Program-made: the position numbers and the translations under genes
Part shown: one piece after another, positions 44,782-53,857 of the stretch
Layout of the letters: each line of letters begins with the position of its first letter
Position numbering within the stretch: position 1 is the stretch's first letter
Source of the DNA: Hoyosella sp. YIM 151337
GTDB taxonomy: Bacteria > Actinomycetota > Actinomycetes > Mycobacteriales > Mycobacteriaceae
Assembly: GCF_026041215.1 (NCBI RefSeq)
Contig: NZ_JAPEIQ010000023.1
Location: forward strand, 1 to 64,000
Reading direction: 5' to 3'
Length of the DNA stretch: 64,000 nt
The notes under the pieces: model-generated
The model's input: only the letters and a program-made list of their open reading frames with translations
What the model was told of the DNA's origin: nothing
Database searches by the model: none

Positions 44782-45480
44782 ATGGTTCAGGCGAACAGCG
44801 GGCGGAAACGGCGCTCGCGTCCGGCAGCAGGTCTGCCAGCGATAACATCAGCCCTGATTGTCGACGCAGCATGCACATTAACGGCGGAGACTGGTGTCGA
44901 GGACTGGACGCTTCGCCAGCTTGCCGCGGTACTGAACGCTTATCCGGCGGTTATCTACCACCATGTGGGCGACCGTGAAGCCGTCGTGGCGGAAGTACTC
45001 GAACGCGTTGTCGCGCAGGTTCACGTTCCCAGCGACGATCTAGCATGGCGCGCGTGGTTCGCGGAACTGCTCACCGACATGCGCAGGGTATTGCGGAGGT
45101 ATCCGGGAGTCGCGCGCAGGCTCGCGGTGCACGGGCCGACCGTGCCCTCAGCGCTGGCCATCATCGATCAAGGCGTCAGTAAGCTGCGCGCGGGAGGCTT
45201 TGGGGATCACAGCGTCCTCGTCTACAACCACCTGCTGACTCAGGTCTGCCTCTTCATTGCGCATCAGGATGACCGCGATGCCGCCGCGGAAGTCCGGTTG
45301 CGCAGCAGCGAGGTTTTCAGCTCGTACCGGGACCGCGCGGATCTTCCCGGTCTAGCGGAAATGGGCCGCCTGGTGCATGAAATCGGACAGCAGCCAGACG
45401 GCGCCTCGCGGTACTTCGACGAGTTCTTCACGTTTACGCTCGAGCGTGCACTCGATGGTGTGGCGCCGCTTTCAACGTAG
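44782..45480 (+). CDS. TetR-family regulator
   Basis: About 232 residues. The N-terminal helix-turn-helix (VEDWTLRQLAAVLNAYPAVIYHHVGDREAVV) is typical of TetR_N, and the C-terminal part matches the TetR_C group of tetracycline-repressor relatives. The frame is open upstream of ATG 44782. It converges on the ABC half-transporter pair and overlaps it by 9 bases. Control of the transporter island from this side is a natural inference, although a TetR gene usually faces away from its target. Confidence 0.85.
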   Translation: MVQANSGRKRRSRPAAGLPAITSALIVDAACTLTAETGVEDWTLRQLAAVLNAYPAVIYHHVGDREAVVAEVLERVVAQVHVPSDDLAWRAWFAELLTDMRRVLRRYPGVARRLAVHGPTVPSALAIIDQGVSKLRAGGFGDHSVLVYNHLLTQVCLFIAHQDDRDAAAEVRLRSSEVFSSYRDRADLPGLAEMGRLVHEIGQQPDGASRYFDEFFTFTLERALDGVAPLST

Positions 45481-47220
45481 CGTCCTCGCATCTGCCTCGC
45501 CATGCGTAATCCGCCAGCCAGCGGCGTCGCGCCGCTGCTGCCAAAGCCGCCGATAGAGATCGTTGCGTTCGAGCAGAGCCTCGTGGGAACCAGCATCGAG
45601 TACCTCACCACGCTCCAGCACGATGATCTGGTCGGCCGCCATTATCGTCGGGAGCCGGTGCGCGATAACGACGACAGTACGTTCGCGTGCCAGTTCGGCC
45701 AGCGCCGCTGTGACTGCCGCCTCGTTGTCGGCATCGAGCGCCGCCGTCGCCTCGTCTAGCAGGACGATAGGAGTGTTCTTCAACAGTGCGCGCGCGATCG
45801 ACACGCGCTGTCGCTCACCACCCGATAAGCGTGAACCACCCTCTCCCACACGGGTATCTAACCCATCTGGCAGGCGTTGGACCACCTCATCAAGGCGGGC
45901 CCGGGTCACCACAGCAGCGATGTCCGCGTCAGATGCGGTGGGGTTGCCCATGCGAATGTTGTCCGTGATCGTGCCATCAAAGAGATACACGTCCTGAAAA
46001 ACCATGGCGATCTGCCGCATCAACGTCTCGGCTGGTATGTCGCGAACGTCATGGCCCCCAACAGCGACAGACCCATCGGAAACGTCCCAGAAACGGGCAA
46101 TCAACCGAAGCACCGTCGATTTGCCAGATCCAGACGGGCCGATGAGCGCCGTGAGGCCTCCGGGTTCACACGTGAAAGAAACATTGCGCAGGACCAGGGT
46201 GGCGTCATAACCAAAGCTGACGTCGCGGAACTCGATACTTCCGTCACTGGGCTGCTGCGGACGATGGGGCTCGGGCAGCGGTTTCGCATCCAGTATTTCG
46301 CTGACTTCGTCGAGCGCGGCACGTGCGAGCTGAATGCCGTTGCCGTAGGCGGCGACGTGTGTCAGGGGCTCGGTAAACCGGACAGCAAGAAGAAGAGCAC
46401 CAACAGTCTCCGCAACACCGATTTGTCCGCCGAGAACGAGGTATACCGCCAACATGACAACGACGGCTAATCCGGCTTCGATCAGCAGCATGTAATCCGC
46501 GAGCGGGCGCTGGGCTCGATTGAGACTGCGGCGCGTGGCCGCCCGGTCGGCGTCAAGTTCACGCGCGAGTGTCGTCCAGCCTTCTTCGGTGCGTCCTGAG
46601 GCTCGCAGTACAGCTTGTGCCTGCGCGAACTCAACGATGCGCGCGGTGACAGTTGCGTGGGCGGCACCTTCCGCAGCATGCTCCGGCGCTGTGCGGCGCT
46701 GAACCCGCCGATACAGTAGCCACGCCAGCGGGCCGACAGCTGCCATCGCCAGAGAAAGACGCCAGTCAACGAAAAGTAGCACTAAAACGACTGTTACGGG
46801 TGTCGTGACTGCGATCACTAGTTGCTGCAAGAACGCCACGGGAACGTTCATGGCGTTTTGCAGCGACGTCGACATTACGGATGAGAGTTCTCCGGCGCGG
46901 CGGGCATTGAACCAGCCTAGGGGGAGTTGCACGACATGATTGGCGATGCGGCGCATCAAGGCATCGGTCACGCGTTCGATCCCGACGTAATAGCCTTTGT
47001 GCGAGGTCACCATGAGCGCGATACCGGACACGACCGCGCCGCCCGCAGCGAACGCGAACCACGACCAGGCACGTCCAGTTTGGCCGTCGATCAGTGCGCC
47101 GAGAAGGGGGATGAGCGCAGCGAACACGATGCCCTGCGCGACACCCGCGATGGCGTAACCCGCAACCTGCCCCCGTAAGCCAGTGGACCCACCCAAGATT
47201 CGTTCCGTCTGGCCGATCAT
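45472..47220 (-). CDS. ABC half-transporter, exporter-fold (YbtQ/IrtB-like)
   Basis: A 582-residue ABC protein with six membrane spans fused to an ATPase: Walker A GPSGSGKST, Q-loop, signature RLSGGERQR and Walker B IVLLDEATAALD. It overlaps the other half-transporter gene by 4 bases (ATGA) and follows it, so they make a heterodimer. Such pairs include YbtPQ and IrtAB, which import ferric siderophores despite an exporter fold. No siderophore-interacting domain is present. It lies in an island with metallophore-type permeases. Confidence 0.88.
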   Translation of the reverse strand: MIGQTERILGGSTGLRGQVAGYAIAGVAQGIVFAALIPLLGALIDGQTGRAWSWFAFAAGGAVVSGIALMVTSHKGYYVGIERVTDALMRRIANHVVQLPLGWFNARRAGELSSVMSTSLQNAMNVPVAFLQQLVIAVTTPVTVVLVLLFVDWRLSLAMAAVGPLAWLLYRRVQRRTAPEHAAEGAAHATVTARIVEFAQAQAVLRASGRTEEGWTTLARELDADRAATRRSLNRAQRPLADYMLLIEAGLAVVVMLAVYLVLGGQIGVAETVGALLLAVRFTEPLTHVAAYGNGIQLARAALDEVSEILDAKPLPEPHRPQQPSDGSIEFRDVSFGYDATLVLRNVSFTCEPGGLTALIGPSGSGKSTVLRLIARFWDVSDGSVAVGGHDVRDIPAETLMRQIAMVFQDVYLFDGTITDNIRMGNPTASDADIAAVVTRARLDEVVQRLPDGLDTRVGEGGSRLSGGERQRVSIARALLKNTPIVLLDEATAALDADNEAAVTAALAELARERTVVVIAHRLPTIMAADQIIVLERGEVLDAGSHEALLERNDLYRRLWQQRRDAAGWRITHGEADARTLR

Positions 47221-48983
47221 GCTGGTACACCTTCTTCCTGTGCGCGCCACAGGTGCGCGTAAAGTCCATCAGCTCGCAGCAAGTCGACGTGGGTGCCCGA
47301 TTCAGTGACGGTGCCGTCATGCAGCACCACGATCTGGTCGGCCTCACTGATCGTGCGCAGCCGGTGCGCGATCACGAGGACGGTGCGGCCGCGTGCCAGC
47401 ACGGAAAGTGCTTCCTGGATCTTGGTTTCGTTTTCGGGGTCGGCGTGTGCAGTGGCCTCATCGAGGATGACGATCGGGGCGTCTTGCAGTAACGCACGAG
47501 CTATCGTCAGCCGTTGCTTCTCGCCGCCTGAAAGCACGGCCTGATCTCCGAGGAGGGTGTCATACGCTCCGGGCAGTTCAATGATGCGCTCATGGATGTT
47601 CGCAGCTCGTGCCGCGGCTTCGACCTCAGCATGGCTAGCCGATGGCCGTCCGAGCCGGATGTTGTCTCTGATCGTTTCGCGCAGAAGAACGACGTCCTGG
47701 AAAACCGTCGCTATCTTGGCGAGAAGCTCAGCCGGAGCGATTTCGCGAATGTCGTTCCCGCCGATGCGAATTGCGCCCGCTGTGACGTCCCAGAACCGCG
47801 GAATCAGCGCGGCAACAGTCGATTTCCCAGAACCGGACGGCCCAACAAGCGCGGTGACCGTCCCCGGTTCCAACCGTAAGCTGATATTCCGGAGTACGGT
47901 GGCACCTTCGTCGTACCCGAACGTCACGTCGTCGAAGTGAACGCCGTATCCACTGAGCAGTTTCGGGTTAGCGGCCACAGGCAGTGACGGTTCAGAAAGC
48001 ACGCGGTCGACGCTTGTCGCGGCAACCTTGGCCGTCCGGATTGCCCCCAAGAGCTGGCCGAGCAGCAGTATTCCGGTCGGTAAACCAACACCGACGGCGA
48101 GGAACGGGAGCACGTCGGCGACGCTCATCCAGCCCATCGATACGAATGTCATACCCACGGCGGTGATCCAGACGATGAGCATCGCTGGGGAGAAGAGGAA
48201 GTTCATCGCGTTGATGCCACGTCCGGTTGCCGACATCCACAGCAGTCCGATTGTGGTGAGCTGGTCAGCGGCTCGGTCGAATCGCTTCATCCCATGGCTG
48301 CGTTCACCGTATGTCTTAACGACCTCAATGCCGTCGGCGAGTTCGACTGTCGCATCTGCGAGTTCGGAAAGCGCCCGGTCGTAATCGTCCATGTAGAGTG
48401 CGTAGACGCGTTGCATCATGGGCATCACGGCCAGAAAGACGGCGATCACATAGCCGACGACCAGGAGCGTGAAACGCCAGTCGATGATCGCCATGTAGAC
48501 CACTGCAGTGAGTGGGGCTATGACCGCGGAGGTCACGTCACCAATGGTGTGCGCGATAATCACGTGCATTCGTTTGACGTCCTGCGAGACCGCCTTCGCG
48601 ACGGTCGCGGAACCGTTTCTGCGGAACCAGCCGAGCGGCAGCGCTCCCAGGTGTCGTGACAGCCGCGCCCGCGTCACATAACGGAACTCAGCGTCCGCGT
48701 AGTGACACATCTGCGTCGCGGTCCCGTATAAGAGCAGCCGGGCTAACGCTGCTGCGACACCGACTATTGCCCACGCCCACACTGCACTGGCGTCCTGGAT
48801 GCCGTGCGTGATCAGCGCTCGTCCAATTTCGGCAACCGCGATGAACGGGATCATCGATGCAACGGCAGATAGCGCAGCCAGAACGCCGCCCGCGATGAGC
48901 GAGCGCCGGACCGGGTGCATCAACTTGGCTAGCGCTCCGGGTGTGATGACACTCGACCCAGAGCGATTCCCAGAATCAGGCAT
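47217..48983 (-). CDS. ABC half-transporter, exporter-fold (YbtP/IrtA-like)
   Basis: A 588-residue ABC half-transporter with six spans and an ATPase domain (Walker A GPSGSGKST, signature VLSGGEKQR, Walker B VILDEATAHADP). It partners with the downstream half-transporter. Position 48976-48983 overlaps the stop of the SBP gene by 8 bases, so SBP and both halves are one unit. The C-terminal ATPase resembles that of its partner, as in YbtP/YbtQ and IrtA/IrtB. No N-terminal siderophore-interacting domain is found. Confidence 0.88.
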   Translation of the reverse strand: MPDSGNRSGSSVITPGALAKLMHPVRRSLIAGGVLAALSAVASMIPFIAVAEIGRALITHGIQDASAVWAWAIVGVAAALARLLLYGTATQMCHYADAEFRYVTRARLSRHLGALPLGWFRRNGSATVAKAVSQDVKRMHVIIAHTIGDVTSAVIAPLTAVVYMAIIDWRFTLLVVGYVIAVFLAVMPMMQRVYALYMDDYDRALSELADATVELADGIEVVKTYGERSHGMKRFDRAADQLTTIGLLWMSATGRGINAMNFLFSPAMLIVWITAVGMTFVSMGWMSVADVLPFLAVGVGLPTGILLLGQLLGAIRTAKVAATSVDRVLSEPSLPVAANPKLLSGYGVHFDDVTFGYDEGATVLRNISLRLEPGTVTALVGPSGSGKSTVAALIPRFWDVTAGAIRIGGNDIREIAPAELLAKIATVFQDVVLLRETIRDNIRLGRPSASHAEVEAAARAANIHERIIELPGAYDTLLGDQAVLSGGEKQRLTIARALLQDAPIVILDEATAHADPENETKIQEALSVLARGRTVLVIAHRLRTISEADQIVVLHDGTVTESGTHVDLLRADGLYAHLWRAQEEGVPA

Positions 48984-50532
48984 GGTGAGCTTCTCCTAGG
49001 TAGGGGTACTTGGCGTGGCCTCGAGTCTCAAGTCCCTGCACGCCGGAGCGCGCCAAGCTGAGCGTGTCAGCGAGACCCCAAATGACCGTGTTCCCGTCCG
49101 TGAACATCCGGTCTTGCACCATGTTCCAGTGACGCTGGCGCTCAGCGTCGTCCGTGGCCGCCATCGCGGCCGCCAGCGCGTCACAGTATTCAGCGTCGTC
49201 GAAGGCCATCGCGGGATCATGCGCATTGAGGCGGCCATATAACACGGCGAGAGGCGCGGAGGGCGCGGAGAATGCAACACCATTCGCCGCCGCAAGGCCC
49301 TCCGACTCGTAGAACTCAGCGAGCCCCACGATTTGAGGCCGTGCCTCCAGCCCGATCTCCCGCCATTGTTCACAGGCGAGTTCGCTACTCGCATTAAAGC
49401 CGCTTTCCCATTCAGCGGTGCGAATAGTCACCGGTGCGTTCGCGGCGCCGGCCGCACGCACGAGTTTGCGCGCCTCGTCGAGATTGCGAGGCAGCGGGTC
49501 CCGGTCCGAGAAGTACGGGGCACCAGCGCTCACGAGGTCGTTGCCGGGTATGCCGTAGCCCAGGAAGACTGTGTCGACGAGCGTTTGTCTATCGAGGGCA
49601 AGTTTTGCGGCCCGGCGCACACGGGGGTCGTCAAAGGGGGGACGCGTGGTGTTGAGCACAAACCCCATGGACGTTCTGTGGCGGGATCCTGCAGTGTCGA
49701 GCTCGATATCGGCCGCCGAGATGCCAGCTCGCGCAGTTGTATACGGTATGTCACTGGTGTAGTCGGCCTGTCCCGAAATGATCGAATTGACCTTCGCTTG
49801 CGGGTCGGTGACACTCAGGATGCGGAGTTCTTGGCTTGGCGCGGAACCGCCCCAGTATTCGTCAAAACGGGTAAGCACTGTTTCCCTGCCCGCAGCAAAG
49901 GCCGTCACGCGGAACGGTCCCGTTCCAATCGCAGTTTCTGTGGTGAATGCGCCGGAGCCGTCTTTCACCATCTTCGCGGGAAACGCAGCAAGCATCGTCG
50001 CGGGATCGCCGAGGGGCTGCAATGTGGGTACCCACACGCTGTGTTCGCTGCGGATCTCGATGCCCGCCATATCGAAGTAAGCCTGGAGTTCGCTGGGGTA
50101 CAGACGCTCAGGGGAACTCATGTACTCGAAGCTGTATTTGACGTCTGCCGCCGTGAACGCACTTCCGTCATGCCAGCGAACATCGTCGCGGAGATTGAGG
50201 ATGAAGCCACGCGCGCCGGGACTGACGACGACATCACGCGCCAGGCCGGGCAGCGTTTCGCCCTCGCCAAGAAAAAACAGATTCTCGTATACGACGTCGT
50301 TGCGGACGAAGTCGGCAGGTGCTGCCGTGGCGTAGGGATCGAGGGTTTCGCCGGCTCCGCCGCCCGTGAAAACCGCACGGAATGCTCCGCGGGTTGCCTC
50401 GGACGCATCGTTTGGGCCCCGCCCATTGCCCGCAGACGGTGACGCTCCGCATGCGGTGAGGAGCGCCGTCGTGCCAGCAGCACCGAGCGTCAGCCCGGCG
50501 AGCCTCAGCGCATCACGTCTTTTCATGACCAT
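48976..50532 (-). CDS. Tat-exported substrate-binding lipoprotein, family 5 (nickel/peptide type)
   Basis: A 518-residue extracellular binding protein. The start MVMKRRDALRLAGLTLG is a Tat signal and the lipobox LTAC follows, so it is a lipoprotein folded before export. The domain has the SBP_bac_5 pattern (ADVKYSFEYMSSPERLYPSELQAYFD, GTGPFRVTAFAAGRETVLTRFDEYW). Such proteins bind peptides, nickel chelates or opine metallophores. Divergent genes encode matching DppB/C permeases, with a shared promoter region between. The two exporter-fold genes follow it. Confidence 0.9.
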   Translation of the reverse strand: MVMKRRDALRLAGLTLGAAGTTALLTACGASPSAGNGRGPNDASEATRGAFRAVFTGGGAGETLDPYATAAPADFVRNDVVYENLFFLGEGETLPGLARDVVVSPGARGFILNLRDDVRWHDGSAFTAADVKYSFEYMSSPERLYPSELQAYFDMAGIEIRSEHSVWVPTLQPLGDPATMLAAFPAKMVKDGSGAFTTETAIGTGPFRVTAFAAGRETVLTRFDEYWGGSAPSQELRILSVTDPQAKVNSIISGQADYTSDIPYTTARAGISAADIELDTAGSRHRTSMGFVLNTTRPPFDDPRVRRAAKLALDRQTLVDTVFLGYGIPGNDLVSAGAPYFSDRDPLPRNLDEARKLVRAAGAANAPVTIRTAEWESGFNASSELACEQWREIGLEARPQIVGLAEFYESEGLAAANGVAFSAPSAPLAVLYGRLNAHDPAMAFDDAEYCDALAAAMAATDDAERQRHWNMVQDRMFTDGNTVIWGLADTLSLARSGVQGLETRGHAKYPYLGEAHHA

Positions 50533-50541
50533 TCGCCATCC

Positions 50542-50560
50542 TTAGTAGGGTACCCTAATG
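50542..50560. promoter_or_regulatory. Palindrome with iron-box-like core (weak IdeR/DmdR candidate)
   Basis: ttagtagggtaccctaatg contains a perfect 12-base palindrome, tagggtacccta, with A/T-rich flanks like those of the IdeR box. It lies about 10 bases before the SBP start and between the divergent halves of the transporter island. The match to the consensus is partial. Confidence 0.4.
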
Positions 50561-50561
50561 A

Positions 50562-50578
50562 CTTGAACATAGTTCAAG
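50562..50578. promoter_or_regulatory. Inverted repeat, candidate regulator site
   Basis: Two perfect 7-base arms (cttgaac and gttcaag) around ata, 30 bases from the SBP start and about 95 bases from the DppB-like gene. It is a possible site for the TetR regulator at 44782 or another protein. No consensus is recognised. Confidence 0.45.
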
Positions 50579-50673
50579 CTAGACCGCAAGTGCTTCGCGG
50601 CCTACACTGAACGCCACTCTATTGGAAACCGTTGTCACTTTGAAGTAGGTGGCTACGCATCTAGGACGGTCCC

Positions 50674-51627
50674 ATGATTTGTCTCCTGCTGCTGCGGCGT
50701 GCCGCGCTCAATCTTGGCCTTTTGGCAATGTTGAGCATCGCGGTGTTCGCGGGCGTGCATGCCCTGCCCGGAGACCCGGTTGTGGCAAGACTGGGGCCAA
50801 CCGCCTCCGCCGAGCAGATTGACGCGGCAAGATCAGCACTGGGCCTCGATCAGCCTGTTCTCGTCAGGTATGGCGAGTGGGCGTATGGCTTGGCCCAAGG
50901 CAACCTGGGCCATTCGATTACCGGTACCGCGGTTACCGACATCATTGCCGATCGCATTGGTAACTCGCTCCTGCTGGCTGGTCTGGCGATGCTGCTGCTT
51001 ATGCCGACGTCCCTGGCGCTAGGCGTGCTCGCCGCCCGGCACCGAAACTCCGGCGCGGACCGCGGTATCTCAGCCTCCGCCCTCGTGCTGGTTTCACTGC
51101 CTGAGTTTCTGATCGCTACAGGACTCATCGTGGTGTTCGCTATCGCATGGCCGCTGTTTCCGCCGGTCTCGCTCATCCCGGCGGGCAGTTCGCCGATGCA
51201 GCACCCCGCGGCGCTGGTACTGCCCGTTGCCACGCTGTTCCTTGTGGGTCTGGCCTACGCGACGCGCGTGATCAGGGGAAACTCGGTGGCCGCGTACCAG
51301 TCACGCAGTGTCGAATACATGAGACTGTGTGGTGCGCGCGAGTGGCGAATCCTCCGCAGTGGAGTGCTTCCTGCTGTGCTGCCCACCGCCATTCAGGTCT
51401 GGCTTCTTACTGGAGTGGCGCTCGTGGGCGGCGCGGTCCTCGTTGAGCGTGTGTTCAGCTACCCAGGTGTCGGTGACACGCTCGTGCACGCGACAGTGAC
51501 GGGTGACCTGCCAGTTGTGCAGGGGCTGACACTGATCCTCGCCGCCGTAATGCTCGCCGCCCTCACACTGGGTGATATCGCGGTCGTCCTCATGACACCG
51601 CGTCTTCGAACGGAACTCGCCACGTGA
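50674..51627 (+). CDS. ABC transporter permease, DppB/NikB/CntB-type
   Basis: A 317-residue six-span permease. N-terminal LPGDPVVARLGPTASAEQIDAARSALGLDQPVLVRYGEW is the BPD_transp_1_N segment of the oligopeptide/nickel class, and RGNSVAAYQSRSVEYMRLCGAREWRILRSGVLPAVLP carries the EAA loop. It overlaps the next permease gene by 4 bases and is divergent from the SBP gene. The pair should form the channel for the substrate bound by the SBP, energised by the double ATPase that follows. Confidence 0.9.
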   Translation: MICLLLLRRAALNLGLLAMLSIAVFAGVHALPGDPVVARLGPTASAEQIDAARSALGLDQPVLVRYGEWAYGLAQGNLGHSITGTAVTDIIADRIGNSLLLAGLAMLLLMPTSLALGVLAARHRNSGADRGISASALVLVSLPEFLIATGLIVVFAIAWPLFPPVSLIPAGSSPMQHPAALVLPVATLFLVGLAYATRVIRGNSVAAYQSRSVEYMRLCGAREWRILRSGVLPAVLPTAIQVWLLTGVALVGGAVLVERVFSYPGVGDTLVHATVTGDLPVVQGLTLILAAVMLAALTLGDIAVVLMTPRLRTELAT

Positions 51628-52418
51628 AAGCTCGATATGTTGCATTGGCACTAGTCACTGCGGGTTCGCTGTTTATTCTCGCAGGCCCTATGCTGGCGCC
51701 GCACGCGCCGGACGTCACCGTAGGGCCCGCATACAGCCCGCCGGGCGAGGCCGGACTTCTCGGAACCGACCATCTCGGGCGTGATATCACCTCTCGAATG
51801 TTGCACGGCGGATCGTCGGTGATAGCGACCAGTGTCCTTGCCGCCCTCGGGGGAACTGTCACGGGGGCTGCCATTGGACTGACCGCCGCGCTGTCGCTGA
51901 CTGGGCGGCGGTGGCTCGAGGCATTCCTCATGCGCCCGGTTGACGCAGTGGCCGCAGTACCGCCGATAGTCCTGTTGCTGCTCGTGCTGACCGCGATGCC
52001 GGATCGGGCGGGTCTGATACTCGCGGTCGTCGTTATCACGGCACCATTGTCAGCCCGTGTGATCCGCGCGGCCGCGGTCCAGACTGCGGGACGCACCCAC
52101 GTCGAGAGCGCGGTCGCGCGGGGGGAGAAGTGGTACTGGCTGGCGGGGCGTGAAGTCTTGCCGCTTATCGCCGGCACCGTGGCGGCTGATCTTGGCATCC
52201 GCTTTGTGGCAGCCATCTATGTTGTCACTGCTGCCGGGTTCCTGGGAGTAACTGCCGGGCCCGACAATTGGGGCAGGCTCATCGCAGATACGCTGCCAGG
52301 CGCTGCGCTTCAGCCGTGGGCTCTCATCGCACCAGTCAGCGCTATAGCGGTGATCACCGTAGCGGTCAATCTGATCGCTGACCGAGTGTTACACGACGCT
52401 CGGGGCGTGCTCGCATGA
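51624..52418 (+). CDS. ABC transporter permease, DppC/NikC/CntC-type
   Basis: A 264-residue permease. GTDHLGRDITSRMLHGGSSVIATSVLAALGGTVTGA is the usual start of the class, and the loop HVESAVARGEKWYWLAGREVLPLIAGTVAADLG carries the ATPase-contact EAA sequence. It overlaps the DppB-like gene and the ATPase gene by 4 bases each, showing tight coupling of the operon. Confidence 0.9.
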   Translation: MKARYVALALVTAGSLFILAGPMLAPHAPDVTVGPAYSPPGEAGLLGTDHLGRDITSRMLHGGSSVIATSVLAALGGTVTGAAIGLTAALSLTGRRWLEAFLMRPVDAVAAVPPIVLLLLVLTAMPDRAGLILAVVVITAPLSARVIRAAAVQTAGRTHVESAVARGEKWYWLAGREVLPLIAGTVAADLGIRFVAAIYVVTAAGFLGVTAGPDNWGRLIADTLPGAALQPWALIAPVSAIAVITVAVNLIADRVLHDARGVLA

Positions 52419-53857
52419 GCCACATCATAGAGCTGCGGGGCCTGACCATCACGTCATCTGATGGGCCGATCATCAGCGACGTCACCTTTGCTGTCGGTCC
52501 GGGCGAATGCGTGGCACTCACGGGGCCATCCGGTTCGGGGAAGTCCACTATTGCGCTTGCGACGCTCGGACACACGTCTCCAGGCCTGCGTGTAAGCGGC
52601 GGACGCGTGTTGGTCCGCGGTGCGGATGTACTGCCGGAACCGCCAAGCTGGCTGCGCGGCAGAACTGTTGGGTACGTGCCACAGGACCCGGGCCCGGCAC
52701 TGAATCCGTACGTTCGTGTGCGCACCACCCTCCTGGAGGCGCTGCGTCACCGTCCGCCGCGTCGCAAACGAAAGCAATCCGTAGCGTCCATGCTCGACAG
52801 GGTCGGCTTGCCGACCGAATTAGCCCGCAGGTATCCACACCAATTGTCAGGCGGCCAGCAGCAGCGCATCCTCATCGCTGCCGCACTCGCCGCCGAACCT
52901 GAGGTTCTCGTGCTGGACGAGCCGCTCACCGCACTCGATCCCGCGACAACGCGAGGCATACTCAACCTCCTACGGGAGGTACGCGACTCTGGGGTCGCGC
53001 TGGTTCTCATCAGCCATGACCACGACGCCGTGAACCTGATTGCCGACCGTCGATATCAGGTCTGCGCAGGCAGGGTCAGCGCAAGTCGGGGCCCACTACC
53101 TCGGTCGGTGCCGGCCCCGCCCCCAAGGGACGGGCACCAACCCGTCGTACTGACAGTTAGCGGTATATCGGCGCGCCATCAGCGCGGTGAGCCACTCTTC
53201 GCGCGGCAATCAATTTCCGTCAGAAAGGGCGAGAGCGTCGCGCTTCTCGGCCGTTCAGGCAGCGGTAAGACAACGTTTGCGCGGTGCATCGCAGGCTTCC
53301 ATGTGCCCTTCGAGGGCGTCTTGAGGTTGTCCGATGGCGAACCCGTTCCGTGGCGCATCCAGGATCGGGACCGGGATCACAAGGTTGCGATACAGATGGT
53401 TTCGCAGAGTCCCGCCGAGGCACTTCACCCACACCAAAGCGTGCGGACAGCACTCGCCCGGCCGCTGTGGACACTGCACCGCGTTCGGGCGACAGAAGAA
53501 CACATCACCCGGCTTCTCGGCGCTGTTGCTTTGCCGGGCTCATTCGGGAATCGGCTACCGGGCGAATTATCCGGGGGGCAGCGGCAACGAGTCGTCCTCG
53601 CTCGCGCGCTCGCCGCCAGGCCCAGCGTTTTGATTTGTGACGAGGTGACCGCCGCGCTCGACACTGACACTCGTGCAGAAGTACTCGCCCTCATTGGCGA
53701 TTTGCAAGCGCGCGAGAACCTGGCCGTAATCCACATCACTCACGATGAATCCGTCGCATCCCATTCCCAGCGAACGCTCACTCTTGCTGACGGCGCGTTC
53801 GCAGCGTCGCCACACTCAGGGGCCCGCCTCGCATACGCAGGGAGAAATCTGTTATGA
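52415..53857 (+). CDS. Tandem ABC ATPase (fused DppD-DppF/CntD-CntF type)
   Basis: A 480-residue protein with two ATPase modules. Module 1: Walker A GPSGSGKST near residue 36, signature QLSGGQQQR, Walker B VLVLDEPLTALDP. Module 2: Walker A GRSGSGKTT, signature ELSGGQRQR, Walker B VLICDEVTAALD. It powers the DppB/C-type permeases encoded before it. The C-terminal part of each module has the oligopeptide-type extension. It overlaps the MFS gene by 4 bases. Confidence 0.9.
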   Translation: MSHIIELRGLTITSSDGPIISDVTFAVGPGECVALTGPSGSGKSTIALATLGHTSPGLRVSGGRVLVRGADVLPEPPSWLRGRTVGYVPQDPGPALNPYVRVRTTLLEALRHRPPRRKRKQSVASMLDRVGLPTELARRYPHQLSGGQQQRILIAAALAAEPEVLVLDEPLTALDPATTRGILNLLREVRDSGVALVLISHDHDAVNLIADRRYQVCAGRVSASRGPLPRSVPAPPPRDGHQPVVLTVSGISARHQRGEPLFARQSISVRKGESVALLGRSGSGKTTFARCIAGFHVPFEGVLRLSDGEPVPWRIQDRDRDHKVAIQMVSQSPAEALHPHQSVRTALARPLWTLHRVRATEEHITRLLGAVALPGSFGNRLPGELSGGQRQRVVLARALAARPSVLICDEVTAALDTDTRAEVLALIGDLQARENLAVIHITHDESVASHSQRTLTLADGAFAASPHSGARLAYAGRNLL